From NCBI RefSeq assembly GCF_003752585.1, contig NZ_RKHR01000003.1:1178001-1242000 (forward strand): a stretch of DNA of 64,000 nucleotides, given 5' to 3'. Positions 53,758-62,533 of this stretch are shown here, one piece after another (position 1 is the stretch's first letter; every line of letters starts with the position of its first letter). Under the pieces are notes generated by a model. That model was not told the DNA's origin and made no database searches. It saw nothing but the letters and a program-made list of their open reading frames with translations. The translations under genes were made by a program, and so were the position numbers. The stretch comes from Sinobacterium caligoides. Lineage in GTDB: Bacteria; Pseudomonadota; Gammaproteobacteria; Pseudomonadales; Sinobacteriaceae.

Positions 53758-53805
53758 GCAGAAACCTATCTAGGTCGCTTAATCGTAACAATTTTACAAG
53801 CTTAA

Positions 53806-54432
53806 TTAGGCATCATAACTGGCGTTAATGGCCGGCAATGCCGCCATCAACTCAAACCTCAACTCTGCAGTCGACCTAACCAACAAAGCGAAAGAGTCTT
53901 TATGATAATGGCCAAAAGTCATATAAATAAAACCGAAGCGATAATCAACAATTAACCTGCACTCAATATTTAACCCATCACCGCACGTATACTCTAGAAA
54001 TTGCCCCCTATTTCTCACCACGCCCTTGTTCGACTGCTTGTTAGGCAGCCCACCAAATGCGCTGGCAACACCACCAATTGCAGGGGAAGCCGTATTACTG
54101 ATAGCTACACCGCCATCATCCCTAAATGGCAAATAACCAAATTCATTCTGATGAATTGAACGATTCCCCCTCGCATAAAACGACAAATACGCCGATGAAG
54201 AAGCGCGCAATCCTTTCCTCAACGTCTTTAGCAAAGAATATGTCTCGCCACAATTATCAACAAAGCATTCGTCATTAAAAATCGGAACAACACGCAACCC
54301 ACCTCTTACATCTCGAAAGCGAATCGAACCTTCGTACTCCTCATTACCGCAGCGATTATATAACACTCGTCTTGCTACCGGGAAGTTCCCTGGAAATTCG
54401 TCAACTTCCTCTAAAACAGGTTGAAACGGCAT
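53806..54432 (-). CDS. Hypothetical protein, unknown
   Basis: The 208-residue protein begins MPFQPVLEEVDEFPGNFPVA with SD AAGGATGATGAT before the ATG. Five Cys (NRCGNE, DECFVDNCGE, EYTCGD, IECRL) suggest an oxidised extracellular or effector-type fold, but there is no signal peptide. It contains a Gly-rich central loop (ASPAIGGVASAFGGLPN) and an aromatic C-terminal half (FIYMTFGHYHKDSF). It forms an operon with the gene upstream. No family recognised. Confidence 0.65.
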   Translation of the reverse strand: MPFQPVLEEVDEFPGNFPVARRVLYNRCGNEEYEGSIRFRDVRGGLRVVPIFNDECFVDNCGETYSLLKTLRKGLRASSSAYLSFYARGNRSIHQNEFGYLPFRDDGGVAISNTASPAIGGVASAFGGLPNKQSNKGVVRNRGQFLEYTCGDGLNIECRLIVDYRFGFIYMTFGHYHKDSFALLVRSTAELRFELMAALPAINASYDA

Positions 54433-54603
54433 ATCATCATCCTTAATTTAATAACAGACAATTATTGAAGAGAAAATACGCTATCTGTTAATTTATATTA
54501 AAATGCACTAATCAATAAATTAAAATATGGGTAAAAGTCGTGCCTCACACCTACATTTAATACCGCCCACTCTCTAAACGCCAACGATACCCAAACACAC
54601 CTA

Positions 54604-55182
54604 TCAACAACGCGCAGCGATAGCGAGCTTGTCTGGAGTACCTTCAGCAAGTGTTGCCGCATAGGTCCTATAATCTATAGCAGTAAGCGGCCTTGCAAGA
54701 CTTGCCAGATTTAGACCGACAGAATGACAGGTATGACTATAGTTATTAACTAGGCAAGTATAATCAGAAAGAGTAACGCTTCCAGCACCATCGTACCTCA
54801 TAAGCTCTTCCGTGAACTTTTCTTCCAACACAGAACTTCTTGCCGCCTCCGGCAACAGATACAATAACTTAGCCTTTTGCACGGGGTTGGCAGGGGCCCC
54901 ACCTGTTGGAAAGGAACCGGGCAAATCTGTCGCATAAAAAGTAGGTAACCCAACATAGTTATAATGAATAACCTGTCCATTTATATGTGATATTTCGAAG
55001 TTATTAGCACTCATTGTTAGCGATGTTTTTGGCTCCTGCCCGTACGTCTCATGATAAATATTTATCGTCACGGTTCCCGCTAAAGTAGTTCGAACATACG
55101 CCCTCATTTCCTCTAAAACTCTTGCAAAACCCAGCTTTATATCCATTCTATTACTACTTTCTGTCACCACCCAATCAATCAT
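54604..55182 (-). CDS. Hypothetical protein, unknown
   Basis: A 192-residue protein without a signal peptide, preceded by AGGAGTAATAGCTAA. It contains TVTINIYHETYGQEPKTSLT, HYNYVGLPTFYATDLPG and a C-terminal TYAATLAEGTPDKLAIA ending in a terminal Cys. It is probably mixed alpha/beta. It forms a pair with the gene at 53806; both may be effector-like or phage-derived, but nothing fixes this. Confidence 0.65.
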   Translation of the reverse strand: MIDWVVTESSNRMDIKLGFARVLEEMRAYVRTTLAGTVTINIYHETYGQEPKTSLTMSANNFEISHINGQVIHYNYVGLPTFYATDLPGSFPTGGAPANPVQKAKLLYLLPEAARSSVLEEKFTEELMRYDGAGSVTLSDYTCLVNNYSHTCHSVGLNLASLARPLTAIDYRTYAATLAEGTPDKLAIAARC

Positions 55183-55520
55183 TTAGCTATTACTCCTGTA
55201 AAGATTATCCTTAATACGCTCAATAGCACTCTACATAGTTTTTTAATTCATATCCCTAATTTTTTGTTAATTTATACCAATCGTCATTCAACAATTAGCC
55301 TCAGTCACTTATCTTCAAACCATTCCAATTCAGTTACAGACATCTAATATATACGCCTAGCATCGCGGTGAAAGAACCCTGATGCTCGTCAAGGCTCTCT
55401 AAACTATCTTCAAATGAAGAGGCAGTCTAATTGACAATGATTTGGCTACAATTTAGCCTAATACGCAAGATTTCCAGGCTTCACCCCTTCAAAAACTCAA
55501 CCGCACTGCGTTAGGTATAA
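55183..55520. other. Intergenic region
   Basis: 338 bp between divergent genes, AT-rich, with no supported gene or signal. Confidence 0.4.
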
Positions 55521-56498
55521 ATGACAGAAGAAGAAAAGACGAAGACAGAAAGTAACGGGCTAGCTAAACCCCTCATCATTATCGCCGCACTATTTATTAG
55601 TTACATTGGCTATAGAGCCTATCAAGGCCACGTTCTACTGCCGATTACTGTAATCCCGTTAATTTTAGGCATTGCTTATGAAAACTGGCGCATATCGAGC
55701 AACTGGAAACAACTAGCGAGACAAATCAGCATCAGCCTAGCAGTCAGCTTGCTTTCATTCCTTTCTGGAGTAACCGAGCACAGTTACAACTTTGAGGACA
55801 AGATCAGAGAGTGGCCCTATGTTTTCTCTATAATCTTTGTCTTTCTATCCCTCTACGATAATGAAGATAGCATTAAGCAAGAGCTTACCGAAGGAATCAC
55901 CCTACTGCAGTCCCTTGCCGTTATCTATTGGATTTCAGACATAGGAACTTCACAGCTAATATGGTCATATCAATTCTTTGCTGTATTTGTCGGAATAGTT
56001 TTCTGCATTTTTTCATTTTTACATGCTTTCACTTATCTAGAGCTAACAAAATTATCGAGATTGTTCTTAAGTATTTGGAGCGCAATAATCATGATAATCT
56101 TTGCCGCCGACAACGCCTATCAAACGTATCACTTCAGTAGTCACGAAAACTACCAAATATTCGAAGAGGCTTTGAACTTTTTACAATACTTTATACTAGG
56201 CACCACACTGATTTACACGGCTCAAAACATCATGCTGTTATTACCATACTTGCCAGGAAAAGGTTTTTTCAGCAGAGATAATTTCGATAATATAAAAGAA
56301 TCAAACAAAAAATTTACGGAGAGATACTCACCACAACAAATAAAAATCTCTGACTCTATTATCGCCGTGATCTTTACCGCAGGGGTTTATTACTGCAACT
56401 ACCACTTTAAGCTCGTACCAAGAAACACCATGATCTGGCTTGTTTTCTTAACATTTCCGACCATAATATGGCTTAAAAACAAGAGATTAACGAGCTAA
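55521..56498 (+). CDS. Polytopic membrane protein, unknown
   Basis: The 325-residue protein has about nine predicted helices, for example LIIIAALFISYIGYRAYQG, SISLAVSLLSFLSGV, WPYVFSIIFVFLSLYD, FFAVFVGIVFCIFSFLHAF and IIAVIFTAGVYYCNYHF. The start has a charged MTEEEKTKTESN leader, so the N-terminus is cytoplasmic. No transporter signature is seen. It stands alone. Confidence 0.7.
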   Translation: MTEEEKTKTESNGLAKPLIIIAALFISYIGYRAYQGHVLLPITVIPLILGIAYENWRISSNWKQLARQISISLAVSLLSFLSGVTEHSYNFEDKIREWPYVFSIIFVFLSLYDNEDSIKQELTEGITLLQSLAVIYWISDIGTSQLIWSYQFFAVFVGIVFCIFSFLHAFTYLELTKLSRLFLSIWSAIIMIIFAADNAYQTYHFSSHENYQIFEEALNFLQYFILGTTLIYTAQNIMLLLPYLPGKGFFSRDNFDNIKESNKKFTERYSPQQIKISDSIIAVIFTAGVYYCNYHFKLVPRNTMIWLVFLTFPTIIWLKNKRLTS

Positions 56499-57118
56499 CA
56501 CAGCAGTCTTTAAAGGTACCCAGAAGAAATATTCAGTGGTTTGATATCGACTAGTTTTTCGTTATTAAACCATTCCACGCCATCCCACAGAGTATATTTC
56601 GACAAAGAAACCTAGAGCATAATGCTTTTACCGTACAAGCAGACTTTAACCTTCGCCTAGCTATTGAAGCCCTTATTACTTCCTTAAATTTTATACAAAA
56701 GCGTCCCGCTTATTCCTTCATTATTACTACATCAACTATTACAACATTAACAGCGAGTTTAGAAAGCCTTTAATCTAAATTTATAGTGAACCATAACTTT
56801 TAACTATTATAGCCATCTACTTAGCAACCCAGAAGATACCAATCAATTTTCCTGCCCTTGTAATCATTGTCAGGGCTGTCGTTTTTGCTGGCAAAAAAAG
56901 CGTAAAATGACCAGCCAAAACCATCAAGCTTTTTGGCTATTTTACAATCAAAAAAATAATCATTTTACGCCTTTAATTCTGACCTAACAGACAACTCAAC
57001 TTACAAATCTAAAAGCCATATAACGGTATATATTGCGATGAATTAAGATGAATACTGCTTTTTAACTCTTAGAGAAACAGCCACAGATTGATCAAACGAC
57101 CGATATAGCCGGCGTAGC
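56499..57118. other. Intergenic region with nested inverted repeats
   Basis: 620 bp. It has no gene, but nested inverted repeats lie at 56900-56970. The left part is a plain AT-rich gap. Confidence 0.5.
56900..56970. repeat. Nested inverted repeat (hairpin/MITE-like)
   Basis: The outer arms GCGTAAAATGA and TCATTTTACGC enclose an inner pair AGCCAAAA and TTTTTGGCT. The ~70-bp unit could be a structured RNA, a MITE or an attC-like fossil; its ends do not carry the attC core. Confidence 0.7.
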
Positions 57119-57514
57119 TTATGCCGCTTTATGAAATTCAATGACATTACTATCAGGGTCTCTCACAAAGATGAATGTCGCGCCGTCTGGCAGCGTAATG
57201 GGCCCGCCTGTAATGGGAATATTTTTACTTTCAAGTTGTGATTTAACAGAATCAATGTCGGTTATTTCTAGCGCCATATGAGTGTAGCCAGTGTGTTTTA
57301 CTGGGGTATCCATCAGTACATTTTCTAAGTCTGCTTGGTTAGCGTTGAGAATGAAATTGATATTGATGCCTGATGGATGCTCCATTACAGCCACAGGCTC
57401 TGGACCGACAGGCCCAACGATAAATTCAAAGCCAATTTTCTCATAGAATTCCCTTGATGTTTCAAGGTCAGAGACTCTTATACCGATATGATTTATTCTG
57501 GTAATTTCTTTCAC
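57119..57514 (-). CDS. VOC-family protein (glyoxalase I-like)
   Basis: A 131-residue protein with INHIGIRVSDLETSREFYEKIG at the start, a strand GYTHMALEITDIDSV in the middle, and a FVRDPDSNVIEFHKA end (Glu ligand). These match the metal positions of lactoylglutathione-lyase-like VOC proteins (H, E, H, E). It is a single cassette-like unit: a degenerate attC relic begins at its upstream edge, 57548. Its reaction is not fixed. Confidence 0.85.
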   Translation of the reverse strand: MKEITRINHIGIRVSDLETSREFYEKIGFEFIVGPVGPEPVAVMEHPSGININFILNANQADLENVLMDTPVKHTGYTHMALEITDIDSVKSQLESKNIPITGGPITLPDGATFIFVRDPDSNVIEFHKAA

Positions 57515-57547
57515 TTTGATCCCTAAAGTTTACGGTCTATCAAAAAG

Positions 57548-57810
57548 TTAACGCCACGAACAGCGACTGAGCGTAGCAAAGCTCAGCCAGCATTACTGGC
57601 GCACCGCTTAGTATTGCTACAACCGCGCCTGGTAAAGCGCCCCAAATTCGAGTGCAAGAGCACGCTCACACTGCAAAGCGTGCTGTTAATATCGGGGAAA
57701 AAGATTACCGCACTAGTGGCGCAAAGTGAAGTTACAAGCAGATGATATATAGATGAATCACCGACGATTATCAGCCGCGGTACCGGCATCATTACGCGCA
57801 CGAAAGACGC
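57548..57810 (-). repeat. Diverged relic of the ORF-less cassette
   Basis: It begins with TTAACGCCACGAACAGCG like the recurrent attC, then follows copies A-C through the GTTGTTAAT-like block, ATTACCGCAC, AAGTTACAAG..GATGATA and CACCGACGATTA. Identity is clearly lower than among copies A-C, and the attC right end is lost. Confidence 0.8.
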
Positions 57811-57943
57811 CCCTTCTAGACTGAGGTGTGCGCTATCTCACGATACCACCCACATAGACCTAAAGCCCACTAAACCCCTGCAGGGGCAGCGTGAACTGGC
57901 ATCAGGCTGCACACAGCCGCCGCACATAAAGGCCTACAGCTAC

Positions 57944-58060
57944 ATGAGTCGCTACCTTATTAGGAGCGAACGAAAACAGATGCCAAAGGGATTGCAGCAC
58001 TTAAACCCAAAAGACTATATTGCACTCATCAACCAAACGGGACGGGTGATGCGCAAAAAT
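57944..58060 (+). pseudogene. REP-associated (Y1) transposase fragment, C-terminal
   Basis: The plus-strand frame reads LNPKDYIALINQTGRVMRKN, which resembles the conserved DYLELVDWTGRAIRDDK end region of REP-associated tyrosine transposases. It has no start and no catalytic part. The match is short and by eye. Confidence 0.5.
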
Positions 58061-58253
58061 AAGGCGCCACGGTATCAGCAAGGCCACAAGCAAAGACGAG
58101 AACACAGCGTATCACCCCCCCTTCACACTCCACTCTATTCCATCCAATCTGGGTATACTTTCAGATCGAAAACTAGTCAGTGTGCGATGCATTGACCGTG
58201 TAATTGAGGTTTAATCCTCTTTATATGACTCAGGTGTCTTTTGGTTAGATGCC

Positions 58254-58814
58254 TTAGCTATTTTTTCGGCGCTTCAGCGAAACCAACCCTAACAACGCAG
58301 AACCAAACAACCAAGCTGCACCGGGAACGGGGACTTCAGAGCCAGATACTTCCGCAAGCACCTGATAATCTAGGCCGCTAATTTCAACGAAAGCGAAGTC
58401 GTTAAAAACAGCGTAGTCAAAACTACTAAAAACCCAGTCAAACTCTAAAGCCTCTCCGGCTAGAGCATTAAATTCAAAGCCGAATATTTCCCCAGTGGTT
58501 CCATTCTCAAAATTACTGTTAACATAATTAGATGTATCCATTTCCGCATCCGAATTCAAATGCAGAGAGGGATCGAAAATCGAAAAAACATCTAGAATTG
58601 AGATCACGCCGGTATCACCTTCATTGCTGACCCCAATATTAACTATTCCACTGTAATCTTCTTCAAAGATATAAGAAAATGTATGCTGGTCAGTCGACTT
58701 AAGCACTAGATCCCCTTCCTCTGGAGGCCCAGGATTATCAAGATATACCGTCGCGCCTGCGTTGACAGCGGTTAGAGATGTAAGCAAGATTAGCAAGATT
58801 TTATTCATGGTCAT
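58254..58814 (-). CDS. PEP-CTERM-like exported protein
   Basis: The 186-residue protein has a signal peptide (MNKILLILLTSLTAVNAGA), a beta-rich mature part and a C-terminal sorting signal: VPVPGAAWLFGSALLGL followed by a basic tail KRRKNS. This is the VPxPA/PEP-CTERM tripartite signal recognised by exosortase. The extracellular part is acidic and Thr/Asp-rich. No exosortase gene is visible in this window. Confidence 0.85.
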   Translation of the reverse strand: MTMNKILLILLTSLTAVNAGATVYLDNPGPPEEGDLVLKSTDQHTFSYIFEEDYSGIVNIGVSNEGDTGVISILDVFSIFDPSLHLNSDAEMDTSNYVNSNFENGTTGEIFGFEFNALAGEALEFDWVFSSFDYAVFNDFAFVEISGLDYQVLAEVSGSEVPVPGAAWLFGSALLGLVSLKRRKNS

Positions 58815-59276
58815 TTTAATAGTCCGTTATTTAGCACTACAATTAAATATAGAAAGCAGAAGCATTATTAGCCTGTTAGGGCAAAGCAAAACACATGCCA
58901 ACTCTACAGTTTTGCTAAACAGCCCCCCCTTTCCTAGCCTCTAGTATTCGTCGATGTAAAGTAAATCGACAGCACCTTAATATACCAATCAGAATAACTA
59001 GAAAAGCGGACAAACTTAGACCTGACTACTTGCAATCACTTCACCTAACGAGCCCCTAGTATCACTGCGCCTCTCACTGCGTGCGGCGTGACTTTCTCTG
59101 TAGCATCGACCCGCACAGCAGTGTGAGCAATGAGCACCGCCGGGCCTGGGTTGAGTCTCGCGCCTTTGAGCTTGCCAGTGCCTTTGCCATTGATATCCGC
59201 GCTTATGTCGTGATAAGTAATCACAAACGCGCCATTGCACGACAGGTCAGTCAGGCGGATGGCTCTACGTCATTTT
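58815..59276. other. Intergenic region with transposase relic
   Basis: 462 bp. It holds the N-terminal REP-associated transposase fragment at 59060-59230 and no intact gene. Confidence 0.55.
59060..59230 (+). pseudogene. REP-associated (Y1) transposase fragment, N-terminal
   Basis: In one frame the plus strand reads YHCASHCVRRDFLCSIDP, HRRAWVESRAFELASAFAID and AYVVISNHK, closely matching the conserved start of REP-associated tyrosine transposases (YHC..RCVRR.FLC..D...HR..W...R...L...F.IDI.AY.VMSNH). A TAG codon lies just before YHC, and the His-rich second motif is broken. Start and C-terminal half are missing. Confidence 0.8.
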
Positions 59277-59699
59277 TTAAGCAGACTTCTTCGCCGCCCC
59301 ATACATCAGCAACCCTATCGCAAGGAATGCAGTGAAAATCGGCAGGCCGCCTAACAATGCAACCAATTGATTGGAAAACGGAGGGGCGAGGTCCATACCC
59401 GCATTACCGCTTAACCCTCTTGCCCAACCATAGAGGGCGTTGCTGTAGCCGGTAAATACAATACTGTAAAAGAGTAGGCTGGCTTGTCGGCTGCTCAAGC
59501 TTAGCAGCGAGGCACAAGAGGCAATGGCCAGCATTAATAGACCGTTGGTCAGACCTTCCATATGGCTTATTTTCCAATCAGATACCTGCGTAGCCATGCT
59601 GCCTAACAGACTCATTGCGAGCGGGATACCTGACAGCATCCCTAACATAATGACCATGCCAGAATGCAGTATTAATCTTTTTCTTAAGTGATCATTCAC
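59277..59699 (-). CDS. Small four-helix membrane protein, HAB-mutase/StyC-like
   Basis: The start is GTG 59699, five bases after AGAGGCG; a longer frame to 59783 is possible. The 140-residue protein has four membrane helices and the pattern ISHMEGLTNGLLMLAI plus YSNALYGWARGLSGNAG. This resembles hydroxylaminobenzene mutase and styrene-oxide isomerase, which share this small fold. The match is by pattern only; substrate unknown. Confidence 0.6.
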   Translation of the reverse strand: MNDHLRKRLILHSGMVIMLGMLSGIPLAMSLLGSMATQVSDWKISHMEGLTNGLLMLAIASCASLLSLSSRQASLLFYSIVFTGYSNALYGWARGLSGNAGMDLAPPFSNQLVALLGGLPIFTAFLAIGLLMYGAAKKSA

Positions 59700-59914
59700 G
59701 GCCACGCCTCTATCAATGGTTAGTTTTTTATCGCAGAACTGATGCTGTTGCGGAAGGCTATCGGCAACAATGCGGGACGTCAAAAAGAATGATTAATTAC
59801 GCTGAAAGTTATAGCCTAACCTCATGATTATGGGTGACTTTATGAAAGTATAGCTGCCAACAAACACCGCAGTGATAGTGACGATTGCATCTGCTACATG
59901 CCACGGTGATGCAA
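59699..59914. other. Intergenic region with hairpin
   Basis: 216 bp. A perfect 9-bp inverted pair GATTGCATC and GATGCAATC lies at 59883-59917 and could be a terminator or attC-like remnant for the GFA gene. Confidence 0.5.
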
Positions 59915-60304
59915 TCATTCAGACTCTTCACGCTCTGGTAATTGCGAGTTAATACAATACCAATTAGCTTTTTGTGATGTCCATATATGCTCTTTCTCTG
60001 CCGACTCGATATCACTATCGAGAGAACCAAGCCTCAGAACAATATGAGAGGTATCGGCTCTTTTTGCATAAATTTGAGAGCCACAATTCAAACAAAAATA
60101 TCGATATTTTCCTGTAGATGACTCATACGATGTCAAATTATCTTTACCAAACAAAATGAAATCACAATCTTGAACAGAAGCAACGCTCGAGAATGCACTT
60201 CCGTGGGCCTTTCTACACGTCTTACAACGGCAATGAACTATGCCTCCAACCGTGCCAGATATTTCATATTTCACTGAACCACATTGGCAACTTCCATTAA
60301 TCAT
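59915..60304 (-). CDS. GFA-family (CENP-V/GFA fold) protein
   Basis: The start is ATG 60304 (MINGSCQCG is the usual family opening); a longer frame to 60331 is less likely. The 129-residue protein shows the zinc-binding pattern CQCGSVKYE, CRCKTCRKAHGSAFSS and FCLNCGSQIY of GFA/CENP-V proteins. The family includes glutathione-dependent formaldehyde-activating enzyme, but most members have unknown substrates. A clear attC site lies upstream, so this is a cassette. Confidence 0.9.
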   Translation of the reverse strand: MINGSCQCGSVKYEISGTVGGIVHCRCKTCRKAHGSAFSSVASVQDCDFILFGKDNLTSYESSTGKYRYFCLNCGSQIYAKRADTSHIVLRLGSLDSDIESAEKEHIWTSQKANWYCINSQLPEREESE

Positions 60305-60327
60305 CACGCTCTCGATCTTCATTCGGT

Positions 60328-60403
60328 ACATAACACCTCAATAACCGGCGCAGATTTGCTGCGCTCGGCCCCGTAGGCGCGTAGCTGATAGATTTGTTAT
60401 GAG
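60328..60403 (-). repeat. attC site of the second cassette region
   Basis: The plus strand runs from ACATAACACCTCAATAACC to GATAGATTTGTTATGAG, with the palindromic arms CCGGCGCAGATTTGCTGCGC. It is a well-formed attC ~76 bp long, separating the GFA and 60410 cassettes. Confidence 0.85.
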
Positions 60404-60409
60404 CATGAC

Positions 60410-60904
60410 TCACGGCGGAGTTACTATTTTTGCCAGCTTTTTCTGATCTGTCCAACAACTACTAATGTTCTTTTGTCTGCACCGAGCATAAGCTTTTTCC
60501 CCAAGAAGCTTACTTGTTTTGTCGAGGTTAACACTTTGAACGTTTTCGCCGCGCTTTGTGTTGTCTCTCCATTTTAAGAAATACACTTTATCAGCCTCAT
60601 CTACATCTGGTCGATAGATTACAACATCATGCGGGTCGGCTTTTTGAGATGAAGCTGCCTGGCCAGGGATGGACTTATTAAATTCTTTGAAGAAATCAAA
60701 TGGCTTGAAAGGGTTCTCGGGATCATACTTTAACCCAAGAGCTGCACATAAATTCTTATAAGTAGCAGGATCTAGCTGTGGATCTATAGCAAAACCTTTT
60801 CCCACTTCGACCTCAAAACTGAAGTTAGCAGCTTTGACACCAAACAGCAGAACAAATGGCTTATCATCTATAAAGAAGAATACATCGATAGAATAATACG
60901 CCAT
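60410..60904 (-). CDS. Cassette protein of unknown function (possibly DUF6037-like)
   Basis: 164 residues from ATG 60904. The N-terminal half has YYSIDVFFFIDDKPFVLLFG, ANFSFEVEVGKGFAID and TYKNLCAALGLKYDPENPFK; the C-terminal half has ADKVYFLKWRDNTKRGENV and Cys-rich KAYARCRQKNISSCWTD. It reminds me of DUF6037, but this is uncertain. Its start lies inside an overlapping frameshifted relic (60864-61114), so the true N-terminus is doubtful. Confidence 0.6.
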   Translation of the reverse strand: MAYYSIDVFFFIDDKPFVLLFGVKAANFSFEVEVGKGFAIDPQLDPATYKNLCAALGLKYDPENPFKPFDFFKEFNKSIPGQAASSQKADPHDVVIYRPDVDEADKVYFLKWRDNTKRGENVQSVNLDKTSKLLGEKAYARCRQKNISSCWTDQKKLAKIVTPP

Positions 60905-61114
60905 GAACGCCCATCGCATCCTTTTTGGCTATGCGTCTTCTCCAAATTTCCGTAAATGCCAAATTCAGCACATCTTCGGCCTCTCTATCGCAAACTTCAT
61001 TGATGAATGCGATATCAGCCCCTTTTGGATATATCAGATAAACTCATTTTCTGTTGCGCCGAAAATGTCATATACATAATTATCAGCATCGTCGATTATT
61101 TGCATGCTCTTCAT
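60864..61114 (-). pseudogene. Frameshifted cassette ORF overlapping the DUF6037-like gene
   Basis: ATG 61114 gives MKSMQIIDDADNYVYDIFGA, then TENEFI and a TGA at 61034-61036. One frame over, the text continues as YPKGADIAFINEVCDREAED, LNLAFTEIWRRRIAKKDAMG, then VHGVLFYRC. The second part looks like a known small cassette protein family with a GIHGTLFY motif (from memory). A one-base loss explains the break. Confidence 0.65.
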
Positions 61115-61115
61115 A

Positions 61116-61239
61116 GGCTATAACGCCTTTAACAACGGAAAATTACGGAGCCGAAAGGGCAGTAAGCGTTCCTTACCTTCATTACTTGAGAAGCCGCTTT
61201 TTCGCTTTTGGGGCCACACTCGTTGGTCCCGGATAACCG
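61116..61239 (-). other. Truncated attC and junction DNA
   Basis: CTATAACGCCTTTAAC at 61117 is an attC left edge, but no matching GTTAT end follows. The site was probably truncated when the flanking mobile segment arrived. No gene. Confidence 0.55.
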
Positions 61240-62049
61240 TTAATAGGTTTCTAACGAATGCTGACGAGTAGCAACAGCGGCCTCGTAGCGCTGGCGATCG
61301 CGGTTGGCGAAGGCTACCAGCGATAGCATTACCGGTACTTCGACGAGTACGCCGACAACGGTGGCCAGAGCGGCACCGGAGTGGATGCCGAACAAGCTGA
61401 TCGCCACCGCTACCGCCAGCTCGAAGAAGTTGGAGGCGCCAATCATACCGCCGGGGGCGGCAATGGTATGGGGCTGGCCGCGGCGCTGTAGCCAGCGGTA
61501 GGTGATGAAGAAGATCAGATAGGTCTGCAATAACAGCGGCACCGCGATCAGGGCAATGTCCACCGGGTTGGCCAGGATGGTCTCGGCCTGAAAGTCGAAA
61601 AGTAACACCACGGTGCCTATTAGCCCCAGGATAGAGAGTGGCTTGAGGCGGCGGCTGAGGCGGTCGATCTTGGTGCTTGAGCGAATGCCATCTGGGTTCT
61701 TGGTCAATAGTCGCTGGCGACTGAAGGCGCCGGCGCCGAGGGGGATGATGACAAACAGCGCCACGGAGAGCAACAGGGTATCCCACGGGACCGCGATGTC
61801 GGTGACGCCGAGCAATAGCGCGGCGATTGGCGCAAAAGCCACGATCATGATCAGATCGTTGACCGCCACCTGGGCGACGGTGTAGTTGGCATCGCCACGG
61901 GTCAGCTGACTCCAGACAAAGACCATCGCGGTGCAGGGAGCGACACCCAGCAAAATCATACCGGCGATCAACAACACTAATGTTCGGCCAACCATCACGC
62001 CATGGCTCGCTGCGTCTAAATGCCGCCCACCGACATGCAGTCTATACAC
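61240..62049 (-). pseudogene. ACR3-type arsenite exporter, 5'-truncated
   Basis: The frame encodes 269 residues: [59 protein letters not shown] and further helices ending in the ACR3-type [23 protein letters not shown]3 proteins are ~350 residues, so the first ~100 (helices 1-3) are missing. The first ~25 residues ([20 protein letters not shown]) are not ACR3-like. It cannot make a complete transporter. Homology starts at about 61990, and a direct-repeat segment begins next to it. Confidence 0.85.
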
Positions 62050-62055
62050 TCCTTG

Positions 62056-62097
62056 CTCTGCTGCATCTAATCTAGCCCGGACTTACTATCAAAAAGA
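62056..62097. repeat. 41-bp direct repeat, left copy
   Basis: CTCTGCTGCATCTAATCTAG and the following bases match 63440-63480 with about four mismatches and one indel. It lies immediately past the ACR3 truncation. Confidence 0.85.
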
Positions 62098-62533
62098 CGG
62101 AGATCCAAACGCAGCAAGAGCCCTAATCCAGACCTGAAAACCCATTGCCGTTACCACTACACTATCTCCATCTTATTCTCGCCACTGACTCATATCTTCC
62201 TCGCCAAAACAATTACCAAGACAGCAAGATTTATTGACCACCGAATGCATCAAAATTAAATCTATATGACAAAATAACGATAAAAATCCTAGCCATTAAG
62301 TATTACAAAGTGAGCGGCCTGCCACCCCTACAACTTAATATTTACGGATTAAATCAGAAAAAATAGCTTAGTTATTTAAAATAATAATTTTCCACTTGAA
62401 CATCTAAACATCATAAATCTAATTACTAAAAACTTGTAAAATCGTAAGATGAATGGCAATATTGCACGCAGCTCATGCTTGACCGAGCCTGGGTTGAAAA
62501 CCTTATCGAATTTTAAACAAAAGGACTTTTGTT
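62098..62533. other. Intergenic region inside the repeat-bounded segment
   Basis: 436 bp. A second shared block (ACAAAATAACGAT...TATTAC at 62269-62306) is repeated at 63401-63440, where it sits directly against the right-hand direct repeat. No gene recognised. Confidence 0.5.

Larger units (their letters stand above)
57515..58253. other. Decayed cassette/mobile DNA region
   Basis: 739 bp between the VOC gene and the PEP-CTERM-like gene. It holds the ORF-less cassette relic (57548-57810) and a fragment at 57944-58060 that resembles the C-terminal end of a REP-associated transposase. No intact gene. Confidence 0.6.

Noticed and set aside
57583-57801. 72-codon minus-strand frame
   Set aside because: It lies inside the relic of the ORF-less cassette and has no homologue pattern.
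61118-61786. 222-codon minus-strand frame
   Set aside because: An out-of-frame shadow of the ACR3 pseudogene with Arg/Pro-rich, non-protein-like composition.
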